From Anaerolineales bacterium (GTDB taxonomy: Bacteria > Chloroflexota > Anaerolineae > Anaerolineales > UBA4823), in NCBI GenBank assembly GCA_003105035.1, contig PQAL01000013.1, positions 1 through 64,000 on the forward strand: a stretch of 64,000 nucleotides of DNA, read 5' to 3'. Below the pieces are notes generated by a model. The model ran no database searches and was not told where the DNA came from. It worked only from the letters and a program-made list of their open reading frames with translations. Positions within the stretch are counted from its first letter, which is position 1; each line of letters begins with the position of its first letter. The position numbers and the translations under genes are program-made. This document shows, piece after piece, positions 17,669 to 25,771 of the stretch.

Positions 17669-18718
17669 ATGAACAGAACAACCAGACTGATCACATTCTC
17701 GCTACTGGTGTGTATGTTATCTGCCTGTGCCATTTCCACCGGGACGCCTGTTACCGGAACGACACCAGCTCCCACAAACACGAGCGCGCCCACAACACCC
17801 ATCTCTACACAGGCTCCCGCTCTGGTGCATGTCCGTCTGCCATTGGGGTACATCCCCAACGTCCAGTTTGCCCCGCTCTATGTGGCGGTGGAAAAAGGGT
17901 ATTTCGCCCAAGAGGGCATCGACATCGAGTTCGATTACAGCATGGAAACGGATGCCGTTGCCCTGGTAGGAGCTAATGAGATCCAATTCGCGGTCGTCTC
18001 TGGTGACCAGGTTTTATTAGCTCGCGCCCAAGGTCTTCCCGTTGTGTACGTCCTGGCCTGGTATCAAGATTATCCCGTTTCGGTGGTTTCCAAGTCAGGG
18101 CAAGGCATCTTGAAGCCGGAGGATTTAAAAGGCAAAAAAATCGGCTTGCCCGGCTTATATGGCACAAGTTATATCGGCTTACGTGCCCTGCTGAGCACAG
18201 CAGGTTTGAAGGAGAGTGATGTCACGCTTGATTCCATCGGTTATAACCAGGTGGAAGTTTTGGTCAGTGATCAAGATCAGGTTGTGGTGGTCTACACCAC
18301 TAACGAGCCCATCCAGCTGCGTGCCATGGGCTACCCGGTGGATGAAATCCGCGTCAAGGATTACGACCATCTGGTGTCGAATGGGTTGATCACCAATCAG
18401 AACACCATCAGCCAAGACCCCGACCTGGTTAGGCGAATGGATCAGGCCATCATCAAGGGCATCGCAGATACGATTGCCGATCCTGACGCAGCCTACCAGA
18501 CCTGCCTGAAGTACGTGGAAGGACTAAAGCAGGCTGATCAGGCTATTCAAAAGCAGGTGTTGCTTACTTCGATTGAGCTATGGAACGCCGATCAGATCGG
18601 ATATTCAGATCCGGTGGCCTGGGAAAACACGCAAAAGGTGCTGCTGGATATCGCCTTCCTGACCACACCGCTAGATATCAGCCAGACATTCAGTAACGAT
18701 TTCCTTCCCACGAAATAG
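17669..18718 (+). CDS. ribY: Riboflavin-type ABC importer, substrate-binding lipoprotein
   Basis: This 349-residue NMT1/THI5-like periplasmic binding protein has a lipoprotein signal with lipobox LSAC (Cys20). A Thr/Pro-rich linker to about residue 50 tethers the binding domain. Family features are VRLPLGYIPNVQFAPLYVAVEKGYF, VSGDQVLLARAQGLPVVYV and LKGKKIGLPGLYGTSYIGL. It lies 22 bp after the permease and under the same FMN riboswitch. The ligand is inferred to be riboflavin or a related flavin. The fold also binds pyrimidines and sulfonates. Confidence 0.8.
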   Translation: MNRTTRLITFSLLVCMLSACAISTGTPVTGTTPAPTNTSAPTTPISTQAPALVHVRLPLGYIPNVQFAPLYVAVEKGYFAQEGIDIEFDYSMETDAVALVGANEIQFAVVSGDQVLLARAQGLPVVYVLAWYQDYPVSVVSKSGQGILKPEDLKGKKIGLPGLYGTSYIGLRALLSTAGLKESDVTLDSIGYNQVEVLVSDQDQVVVVYTTNEPIQLRAMGYPVDEIRVKDYDHLVSNGLITNQNTISQDPDLVRRMDQAIIKGIADTIADPDAAYQTCLKYVEGLKQADQAIQKQVLLTSIELWNADQIGYSDPVAWENTQKVLLDIAFLTTPLDISQTFSNDFLPTK

Positions 18719-18734
18719 CCAGTGAGTTTTTGAG

Positions 18735-19502
18735 ATGATCCTCCCAGCCGGTGAACCTATGGTTCAGGTCAAGCACCTGACGACCGTCTTTCCAGATGGG
18801 AATAGCGGTTTGCACGCCCTGGATGATATCTCGTTTTCTGTGTATGCAGAGCAATTTGTCTGTGTACTTGGACCTTCCGGGTCGGGTAAGACAACCTTGC
18901 TGCGTAACCTGGCCGGGTTGTTGCCTCCAACAAGAGGCGAGGTGATTTTTGGAAATTCATCACCGATGGCTCCACAGCATGGCGTAGGCATGGTATTTCA
19001 AAAAGCTAACCTGATGCCGTGGAGAACAGTGATGGATAACATCCTGCTGCCCCTTGAAATCCAGCACGTACCCCACCACGCGGCCCTTGACAAAGCCCAG
19101 GCGCTGGTTGAGCTGGTGGGATTGGTGGGATTCGAAAATTCACTACCCCGCGACCTCTCAGGGGGGATGGCTCAACGGGTAGCTATCGCCAGGGCGCTGA
19201 TCCACGAACCGGATATCCTACTCCTTGACGAGCCCTTCGGATCGCTCGATGCCCTCACCCGCGAGCGCATGGGCAATGAGCTTACCCGCATCTGGCAGGC
19301 CAGGCGAAAAACAGTGGTTATGGTAACCCACTCGATCAGTGAATCGCTCTTCCTGGCCGACCGGGTCCTGGTGCTCAGCCCCCGCCCAGGGCATTTACGC
19401 CTGGATCTGACCGTCGACCTTCCGCGACCCCGTGAAGAGGATATTCGCTACTCAACGCGCTTTTCAGAATTAGCCAGGCAGGTCCGCTCAGCGATCGAAT
19501 AA
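18735..19502 (+). CDS. Riboflavin-type ABC importer, ATP-binding protein
   Basis: This 255-residue ABC ATPase of the nitrate/sulfonate/thiamine-like subfamily has Walker A GPSGSGKTT near residue 47, Q-loop VFQKANLMPWR, signature [15 protein letters not shown], Walker B ILLLDEPFGSLDA and the H-loop MVTHSISES. ATG 18735 is used; ATG 18759 is also possible. It completes the importer with the two genes upstream and converges on the GGDEF gene with 7 bp between the stops. Confidence 0.85.
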   Translation: MILPAGEPMVQVKHLTTVFPDGNSGLHALDDISFSVYAEQFVCVLGPSGSGKTTLLRNLAGLLPPTRGEVIFGNSSPMAPQHGVGMVFQKANLMPWRTVMDNILLPLEIQHVPHHAALDKAQALVELVGLVGFENSLPRDLSGGMAQRVAIARALIHEPDILLLDEPFGSLDALTRERMGNELTRIWQARRKTVVMVTHSISESLFLADRVLVLSPRPGHLRLDLTVDLPRPREEDIRYSTRFSELARQVRSAIE

Positions 19503-19509
19503 TTACGGG

Positions 19510-20187
19510 TCAGCTCTCAATATCGTTGACCCCATATTTGGTCAGGAAATCATCCATGGCTTCACGCAACAGGTCAGCTTCATTCACCCCGCGTTCCTCT
19601 GCCAGCTTGGAAAGCCGCTCAAGCTGGGTCTGGGTGTAATGGGTGGTTTTGGGAACCATGCGTTCCTCGTACGCCAATTTTACCTGCCTGCGCCCGCTCG
19701 ATTTGGCCCGGTACAAGGCATGGTCAGCCTTACGCAAGAGCTCGTTCTCAGTCCTGCCATCCATCGGGAAGGCAGCCACACCTGCGCTGATGGAAATCCC
19801 CTGCAAGGTCCGCCCGTCACTGGACATGACTGTGCTCTGGCTCAGCTCATGCCTGATTCTTTCCATTTTAAGGAAAGCTTGCTCTCGTTCTTCGCCTGGA
19901 AAGACGATGACAAATTCGTCTCCCCCGTAGCGACCAACCAGGGCTTGCTCACCTGCGTGTGCCTGGATGGTCTTGGCTACCTCCACCAATAGATTGTCGC
20001 CGGTGACGTGCCCGTAGGTTTCATTGATCTTGTTAAAGATATCCACATCCAGCAAAGCCAGTGCAAGAGGTCTCTCTTGGGTGTTAGATTTAGCTTTTCC
20101 CAGTGCTTCGCTGAACTTATCTAAAAAACCTTTCCGGCTTAATAGACCCGTCAGTTCATCAATTTGTGATGTATCAGGTTTTATCAT
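19510..20187 (-). CDS. Diguanylate cyclase with C-terminal ribbon-helix-helix-like domain
   Basis: This 225-residue soluble protein starts directly in a GGDEF domain (DELTGLLSRKGFLDKF, then LALLDVDIFNKINETYGH and the active-site YGGDEFVIVF near residues 88-97, then ISISAGVAAFP). The metal and GTP residues look intact, so it should make c-di-GMP. The last ~45 residues (KTTHYTQTQLERLSKLAEERG, NEADLLREAMDDFL) have the beta-strand/helix/helix pattern of ribbon-helix-helix DNA-binding proteins. No sensor domain or membrane segment is present. Its promoter contains a short palindrome that such a domain might bind. Confidence 0.8.
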   Translation of the reverse strand: MIKPDTSQIDELTGLLSRKGFLDKFSEALGKAKSNTQERPLALALLDVDIFNKINETYGHVTGDNLLVEVAKTIQAHAGEQALVGRYGGDEFVIVFPGEEREQAFLKMERIRHELSQSTVMSSDGRTLQGISISAGVAAFPMDGRTENELLRKADHALYRAKSSGRRQVKLAYEERMVPKTTHYTQTQLERLSKLAEERGVNEADLLREAMDDFLTKYGVNDIES

Positions 20188-20229
20188 CAGATCCTCCGTT
20201 GTAATATTATTTCTATATAATATATTTAT

Positions 20230-20258
20230 ATATTATCATTATATATGACAAATGTCAA
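20230..20258 (-). promoter_or_regulatory. Promoter of the GGDEF gene with overlapping palindrome
   Basis: On the minus strand a consensus TTGACA (20253-20258) and TAATAT (20230-20235) are 17 bp apart. TGACA-AA-TGTCA at 20246-20257 is an inverted repeat overlapping the -35. The region is extremely AT-rich. Confidence 0.75.
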
Positions 20259-20383
20259 TGATCATCGATCGGGCAGTATTCGAGTTCGCTGCTAGACACC
20301 CAGGCTGTTTCAATGCTGAGGCGCTATTCCCCCACACTGGATGACATGGTAAGATTAATCAGTTATTTTCGAGAGGTCAACTT

Positions 20384-21304
20384 ATGCGTAAATGGGTCAT
20401 ACTCCTTCTTGCCATTATTTCGTTGCTCGCACCGATATCGGTACGCGCTCAGAACCCCATCTCCTTTAGCTCAATGTTCATTGAAATCTGGCCGGAATAT
20501 GACAAACCCAGCGTCTTGGTTATCTACCAGATAACCCTGGCTTCATCCACTTCTTTTCCAGCCACCCTCTCCATCCGCATTCCAACCACAGCTGGTGCCC
20601 CTAACGCAGTCGCCGAGCGCCAGGCAGATGGCTCACTCTATTCAATCAATTACACACGCCAGTTGGAAGAAGAGTGGTCGAGCATCAACTTCACCACCAC
20701 TGCTTCCGCAATCCAGATCGAATTTTATGACCCCAGCCTGGAGATCAATGGCACCTCGCGTCATTTTATATATACCTGGCCGGGCGGGTATGCCATCAAC
20801 CAGCTAACCATGCAAGTGCAACAGCCTTCCGGAGCGACCGAGATGCTGATATCACCCAATCTCGGCGCTGGAGCTAACGGTAGTGATGGCCTGACCTATT
20901 ACACTCAAGATATTGGCTCGATCACAGCAGACCAGAGCATTCAAATCACGATAGATTATCAGAAAGCCACCGATTCATTAAGTGCCCAGAATTTACCCGT
21001 GGCACCGAGTGGCCCAATCCCGCAAAGCTCGATTTCCGATATCAACATCTCCTACGCATTACCTTGGTTACTCGCCATCCTTGGAGCAGGCCTGATCGTC
21101 GGAGGCATCGTCTGGTTTTGGCGCTCGGGCAAGCAAAAGCCGGCGCGAAAAATCCGCCGGCGTCGCTCAAGCGTAGACCAATCAGCTGCGCAGACTGACC
21201 AAAAAGCGGATGAGGAATCAATATATTGTTCTCAATGCGGCAAGCGAGCCGCACCTGGAGACCAATTCTGCCGTTCATGTGGCAGTGCTATTCGCAGGCG
21301 ATGA
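20384..21304 (+). CDS. Secreted/membrane protein with cytoplasmic zinc ribbon, function unknown
   Basis: This 306-residue protein has a signal peptide (MRKWVILLLAIISLLAPISVRAQ). A ~200-residue extracytoplasmic beta-rich domain follows (VIYQITLASSTSFPATLSIRIP). One membrane helix lies near 225-247 (LPWLLAILGAGLIVGGIVWFW). A basic segment precedes a C-terminal double-CxxC zinc ribbon, YCSQCGKRAAPGDQFCRSCG. It precedes ccmE by 163 bp on the same strand. Several proteins in the following operon end in similar ribbons, which hints at a link to cytochrome c assembly. I cannot assign a function. Confidence 0.7.
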   Translation: MRKWVILLLAIISLLAPISVRAQNPISFSSMFIEIWPEYDKPSVLVIYQITLASSTSFPATLSIRIPTTAGAPNAVAERQADGSLYSINYTRQLEEEWSSINFTTTASAIQIEFYDPSLEINGTSRHFIYTWPGGYAINQLTMQVQQPSGATEMLISPNLGAGANGSDGLTYYTQDIGSITADQSIQITIDYQKATDSLSAQNLPVAPSGPIPQSSISDINISYALPWLLAILGAGLIVGGIVWFWRSGKQKPARKIRRRRSSVDQSAAQTDQKADEESIYCSQCGKRAAPGDQFCRSCGSAIRRR

Positions 21305-21467
21305 CTTTTTGAATCTGCTAAGTTGGATACTCAGGGATATTTCATTTACTTGATATCTGACTCATTCTCACCCTACTATTGGTGTTATCTCACCTTGTAT
21401 TAATGTAATCATGTAAAATTTCATAAGCATCATTTCTCTTTGCCTATCAATCATAGGAGATTATTTA

Positions 21468-21980
21468 ATGGAACAAGCTATCGAAGAGCGCCCGAAGGCT
21501 GGCGGCCGGGCAAAATTTATCATCGGTGGTCTGCTGATCCTGGCGGCGATCATCTATCTGGTGATATCTTCTACCAAGGCGAATGCACAATACTTCTTCA
21601 CCATCGATGAATTACTAGCGCGCGGCCAATCGATGGCAGGCAAAGATGTACGCATCTCAGGTGCCGTCATCGGCGATTCCATCCAGTACGACCCCCAGGA
21701 CTTGTCCCTGCATTTCACCATTGCTAACGTTCCGGCTGATAACAAACAGATCGAAGCCGAAGGCGGACTGGCAGCCGTTCTGCATGCTGCTGTGACCGAC
21801 CCAGCCCGCACGCGCATGGAGGTGGTTTATTCAGGTCCAAAACCCGACTTGCTGAGAGATGAAGCTCAAGCGATTATCACCGGGCATATTGATGGTGATA
21901 ATGTTTTCTATGCCGATGAGCTATTGCTGAAATGCCCGACCAAGTATGAAGAAGCTGTACCTAGCCAGGCAGCACCCTAA
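21468..21980 (+). CDS. ccmE: Cytochrome c maturation heme chaperone CcmE, cysteine-type
   Basis: This 170-residue periplasmic heme chaperone is anchored by one helix (residues 17-34). The OB-fold core reads LARGQSMAGKDVRISGAV and VVYSGPKPDLLRDEAQAIITG. Classical CcmE binds heme covalently at a histidine in HxxxY. Here the motif is C156-P-T-K-Y160 (LLLKCPTKYEE), the cysteine variant known from Desulfovibrio and archaea. It is the first ccm gene of the operon, 15 bp before ccmF. Confidence 0.93.
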   Translation: MEQAIEERPKAGGRAKFIIGGLLILAAIIYLVISSTKANAQYFFTIDELLARGQSMAGKDVRISGAVIGDSIQYDPQDLSLHFTIANVPADNKQIEAEGGLAAVLHAAVTDPARTRMEVVYSGPKPDLLRDEAQAIITGHIDGDNVFYADELLLKCPTKYEEAVPSQAAP

Positions 21981-21995
21981 AGCCGGGAGAGTGGC

Positions 21996-24089
21996 ATGGT
22001 TGCTAACCTTGGTTATGGCACACTGATCATTACATTTTTGATATCACTATATGGCGTGGGGGCAGCCTTTTATGGCGCCCGGGCGAAAAAACCAGCCTGG
22101 GTGGATAGCGCTCGCAATGCCATGCTGCTCACGTTCCCTCTGCTCACCCTTTCGGCGTTATGCATTATCTTTCTGTTGATAACTGGCCATTATGAGGTCC
22201 AATATGTGACTGAAGTTGCCAGCAACAGCATGCCAATCTATTTACGCATCACCGCTTTATGGGGTGGGCAAGCCGGCTCGCTGATATTTTGGTCGTGGTT
22301 GATGTCTGCTTTTGCATCAGCAGTCATGCTGCGTAAGTGGGACCGCGATCGCGAGTTCCTTCCCTGGGTGATCGTGATCTCCTTGATCACACTGGCGTTT
22401 TTCCTGCTCTTAAGTATCTTTATCGAGAATCCATTCGTGCGATTTTGGCAAACCCCCACGGGTAACATCACGACTGCCATGTTCCAGCCAGCGGGTACCA
22501 CCCCATTCATTCCACAGGACGGGAATGGTCTCAACCCGCTCCTACGCCATCCGGGGATGATCATCCATCCCCCCATGCTCTACCTGGGTTTCGTGGCCTT
22601 CGTGATTCCCTATGCTTTTGCCATGGCTGCCCTGATCACCGGCCGGACGGATGACCGCTGGATCCGCATCACCCGCCGCTGGACAATCGTTGCCTGGCTG
22701 TTCCTCTCGTTAGGGCTCGTACTCGGAATGCGCTGGGCTTACGACGTTCTTGGTTGGGGCGGTTATTGGGGCTGGGACCCAGTGGAAAACTCAGCCTTCA
22801 TGCCGTGGCTGATCGGGACAGCCTTCCTGCACTCCGTCATCGTTCAGGAAAAACGTGGCATGCTTAAGCAATGGAACATGGTGCTCATCATCCTCACCTA
22901 TGACCTGGTAATCTTCGGCACCTTCCTAACCCGCTCAGGGGTGCTCTCTTCGGTGCATGCCTTTGCTCAGAGCGCCATCGGGCCCTTGTTCTTTGCATTC
23001 ATCGGGGTGACCTTGATCACCTCCCTCTTGTTGCTTAGCCGGCGCTGGAACGACTTGAGGTCTGAAGGAGAGTTGGGTTCACTATTCTCACGCGAAGCCT
23101 TATTCCTGCTCAATAACCTGCTGTTTATAGGCTTTTTCATGGTTGTTTTTTGGGGGGTGATCTTTCCTGTCCTGTCGGAAGCCCTGGGCATTGTCGGGCA
23201 GGGCATCCCTGCATTGGCTGGTGTTTTCACCGGCCAAAAGGTGACCGTCGGCCCGCAGTGGTATGAAGGCATCGTTTGGCTGCCGGTGGCTGGCTTGATG
23301 CTCTTGATGGGGATCGCTCCGTTATCTACCTGGCAGTATTCAACGGCAAAGACCATCGGCAGGTCAATCTGGAAACCCACCCTCGCTTCGTTGCTGGTAT
23401 TCATCCCCTTGCTTTTAGTCGGTTATCGCTCCGTTCCCGCCTTCCTGGGTTTTTGGCTAATTTCGTTTGTTATATGTGTCACCGTCTATGAGTTTTGGAG
23501 ATCTGCCTGGGCTCGCCACAACGCCAGGGATGAAAACTTACTCCAAGCATTTTGGACCATGATTGGCAAGAGTCGAAGAAAGTACGGGGGATATGTCATC
23601 CACCTGGGGATGGTGTTGATGGCGATCGGTATCCTGGGGATTGAGCTTTTCCAAACGGAAACCCAGGCAACCGTTCCCCAGGGAGGGCAGATCAGCCTTG
23701 GGCAGTACATCGTCCAGTTTGACTCCTTATCCATTTTTGACACAGCAGAAGGGCGTAATGTGGCGCGTGCTGTGGTGAGCGTCTACAAGGACGGAAAATA
23801 CATCGGTGAGCTCCACCCACGCCGTGATTACTATTATGAATCACAACAGTCGATGACCATTGCAGCTGTGCGGAGCACGCCTGAAGACGACCTGTACGTG
23901 TTGTTAGTGGACTGGCAGCCCCTATCCACTTCGGCAGCTACATTCAAAATTTACCACAACCCCTTGGTTTGGTGGTTATGGTTCGGAGCAATTGTATTCA
24001 TTATCGGATCGATTGTTGCCACCTGGCCATCCAAGGAGCCGGAGGTGGTGATAGAGACCCACGCAGTTCCTGAGACGATAAAGGCGTGA
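21996..24089 (+). CDS. ccmF: Heme lyase CcmF
   Basis: This 697-residue integral membrane protein of the heme-handling family transfers heme from holo-CcmE to apocytochrome. The tryptophan-rich WWD-type motif WGGYWGWDPVEN is at residues 254-265, and conserved histidines flank it (H185 and H191 in LLRHPGMIIHPP). The C-terminal periplasmic domain (QGGQISLGQYIVQFDSL, ARAVVSVYKDGKYIGELHP) and final helix are present. Length is slightly above the usual ~640. Confidence 0.95.
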   Translation: MVANLGYGTLIITFLISLYGVGAAFYGARAKKPAWVDSARNAMLLTFPLLTLSALCIIFLLITGHYEVQYVTEVASNSMPIYLRITALWGGQAGSLIFWSWLMSAFASAVMLRKWDRDREFLPWVIVISLITLAFFLLLSIFIENPFVRFWQTPTGNITTAMFQPAGTTPFIPQDGNGLNPLLRHPGMIIHPPMLYLGFVAFVIPYAFAMAALITGRTDDRWIRITRRWTIVAWLFLSLGLVLGMRWAYDVLGWGGYWGWDPVENSAFMPWLIGTAFLHSVIVQEKRGMLKQWNMVLIILTYDLVIFGTFLTRSGVLSSVHAFAQSAIGPLFFAFIGVTLITSLLLLSRRWNDLRSEGELGSLFSREALFLLNNLLFIGFFMVVFWGVIFPVLSEALGIVGQGIPALAGVFTGQKVTVGPQWYEGIVWLPVAGLMLLMGIAPLSTWQYSTAKTIGRSIWKPTLASLLVFIPLLLVGYRSVPAFLGFWLISFVICVTVYEFWRSAWARHNARDENLLQAFWTMIGKSRRKYGGYVIHLGMVLMAIGILGIELFQTETQATVPQGGQISLGQYIVQFDSLSIFDTAEGRNVARAVVSVYKDGKYIGELHPRRDYYYESQQSMTIAAVRSTPEDDLYVLLVDWQPLSTSAATFKIYHNPLVWWLWFGAIVFIIGSIVATWPSKEPEVVIETHAVPETIKA

Positions 24090-24093
24090 TCAT

Positions 24094-24594
24094 ATGAAGA
24101 ATATACGCTACCTGCTGGCTATCCTGATCACGCTTTTTGTCGGCGCACTGGCTGAGCAAGTCGTGGTGGCACAGCAGCCCACCCCTTCTGATGACCAGGT
24201 GAACGCCATCGCCAAGCAGCTATACTGCCCGGTATGTGAGAACATTCCCCTGGATGTGTGCGGAACGGCTGCCTGCGCCCAGTGGCGCGAGCTGATTCGC
24301 GAGAAACTGACTGCCGGTTGGACAGAACAGCAGATCAAAGATTACTTCGTCCAGCAGTACGGTTCCCGGGTGTTAGGGACGCCTCCGGTCAAAGGCATCA
24401 ACTGGCTGGTATACCTGGTACCACCCATCGCTTTCGGAGTAGGCGTTTATATCCTCTATCGCGCCTATCGTTCCTGGAGAAAACCGAATCCTTCATCTGG
24501 CGCACCCGTTGAACAAAATGCGCCATCACAAACGCAGGATACCACCCAGGATGACTATATCCGTCGCCTGGAAGAAGAAGTACATAAACGCTAG
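24094..24594 (+). CDS. ccmH: Cytochrome c maturation thiol protein CcmH
   Basis: This 166-residue protein has an N-terminal signal/anchor, a small helical domain with the redox motif C45-P-V-C48 in LYCPVCENIPLDVC, two further cysteines C56 and C61, and a membrane helix near residues 106-125 (WLVYLVPPIAFGVGVYILY). CcmH keeps apocytochrome CxxCH thiols reduced. The canonical LRCxxC is LYCPVC here. The extra cysteine pair is unlike the proteobacterial protein but I believe resembles CcmH of Chloroflexota and Deinococcota. Confidence 0.88.
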   Translation: MKNIRYLLAILITLFVGALAEQVVVAQQPTPSDDQVNAIAKQLYCPVCENIPLDVCGTAACAQWRELIREKLTAGWTEQQIKDYFVQQYGSRVLGTPPVKGINWLVYLVPPIAFGVGVYILYRAYRSWRKPNPSSGAPVEQNAPSQTQDTTQDDYIRRLEEEVHKR

Positions 24595-24619
24595 AGCCAT
24601 AACCCTTAAGCAGAGAGCC

Positions 24620-25189
24620 ATGAACGAGACGACCACTATTCCATCTGAAAATCCGAAGCAAAAAACCAAGGTCCATTGGGGACAAATTATTGTCTGGGCA
24701 GGATTGTTCGGCTTGCTGGTGGTTGTCGCCATGGTGCTGATGCGTAAACAGCAAGGCCCCGTTTCCATTGGGCAAACAGCACCCACCTTCGCCCTGACGA
24801 CCTTTGATGGCCAGCAGATTACAGCGCCAGATATGGCTGGTAAGGTATTGCTGGTCAATTTCTGGGCGTCGTGGTGTAAACCATGCGAGCAAGAAGCTGC
24901 TGATTTGCAGACCGCCTGGGAATATTACCAGCCGCGCGGCGATGTGCTCTTTCTCGGGGTCGCCTGGACGGACACTGAATCGGCTTCGCTGGCATACATC
25001 GACAAATTTGATATCACCTACCCGAACGGGCCAGACCTGGGCACGTCTATCTCTCAGGCCTACCGTACAACCGGTGTTCCCGAAACATATATTATCGATA
25101 AAAATGGCAATCTGGCTGCTTTGAAGCTGAGCCCATATACGTCTGTAGCTGAGATCCAGGCTGCAATCGACCCGCTCCTCGGCCCATAA
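24620..25189 (+). CDS. ccmG: Thiol-disulfide oxidoreductase CcmG/ResA (TlpA family)
   Basis: This ~189-residue membrane-anchored thioredoxin has an anchor helix at residues 20-41 and the active site WASWC86-K-P-C89. The cis-proline loop is TTGVPETYIIDKNG. It reduces CcmH or apocytochrome cysteines. I start at ATG 24620 (MNETTTIP); the longer frame from 24509 overlaps ccmH and has a basic leader that does not fit. Confidence 0.92.
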   Translation: MNETTTIPSENPKQKTKVHWGQIIVWAGLFGLLVVVAMVLMRKQQGPVSIGQTAPTFALTTFDGQQITAPDMAGKVLLVNFWASWCKPCEQEAADLQTAWEYYQPRGDVLFLGVAWTDTESASLAYIDKFDITYPNGPDLGTSISQAYRTTGVPETYIIDKNGNLAALKLSPYTSVAEIQAAIDPLLGP

Positions 25190-25215
25190 TTCACTCGGAA
25201 ATGTGAAACCTGATC

Positions 25216-25752
25216 ATGGATATTGGTTCAATCTTCCTCACCCTCGCTCTGCTGATCTTCGTCGTTCTGTTTATCAGTCGCCCCATCCTTGAGCAGCGAA
25301 CAAGCATGGCAGTCAAACCTACGGATGATGTTTCTTCTCTGTTAGCTCAGCGTGACCAGGTGGTGGCGTCGATTCAAGAGCTGGACGATGACTACAATCT
25401 TGGAAAAATCCCCCCAGAGAATTACGAGCCAAGCCGTTTAGCCCTGCTGCAATCGGGTGCGGAGATCCTGCGCCAGATCGATGCGCAGCACCCGGCATCT
25501 TCGTCAGCGCCTGCACCAGACCGCATCGAGGAAGCTATCCTCTCCCGGCGGAGTGCCCTCGAAGCCACTCCCACCGCAGCTAAGAAGAATGGCAATGCTG
25601 TCCCACCCGTCCCGGATGATGACCTGGAGCAACGCATCGCCCTCCGCCGTCGCACCATGAGCGAAAAAGCAGCAGGTTTCTGTCCAAAATGTGGTAAACC
25701 CGTGCATGCCTCCGACCGCTTTTGCCCTAAGTGTGGGGCCACCCTTATCTAG
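25216..25752 (+). CDS. CcmI-like membrane protein with C-terminal zinc ribbon
   Basis: This 178-residue protein has one N-terminal helix (SIFLTLALLIFVVLFISRP), a coiled-coil region containing LDDDYNLGKIPPENYEPSRLALL near residues 55-77, a Pro/Ala-rich linker and a terminal ribbon FCPKCGKPVHASDRFCPKCG. The helix-plus-coiled-coil layout and the position after ccmG resemble the membrane part of CcmI (CycH). TPR repeats are absent. The LDD-Y-G-P-Y-R-L motif recurs in the next gene product. Confidence 0.65.
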   Translation: MDIGSIFLTLALLIFVVLFISRPILEQRTSMAVKPTDDVSSLLAQRDQVVASIQELDDDYNLGKIPPENYEPSRLALLQSGAEILRQIDAQHPASSSAPAPDRIEEAILSRRSALEATPTAAKKNGNAVPPVPDDDLEQRIALRRRTMSEKAAGFCPKCGKPVHASDRFCPKCGATLI

Positions 25753-25771
25753 CTTATCCCTGAGAACTGAT

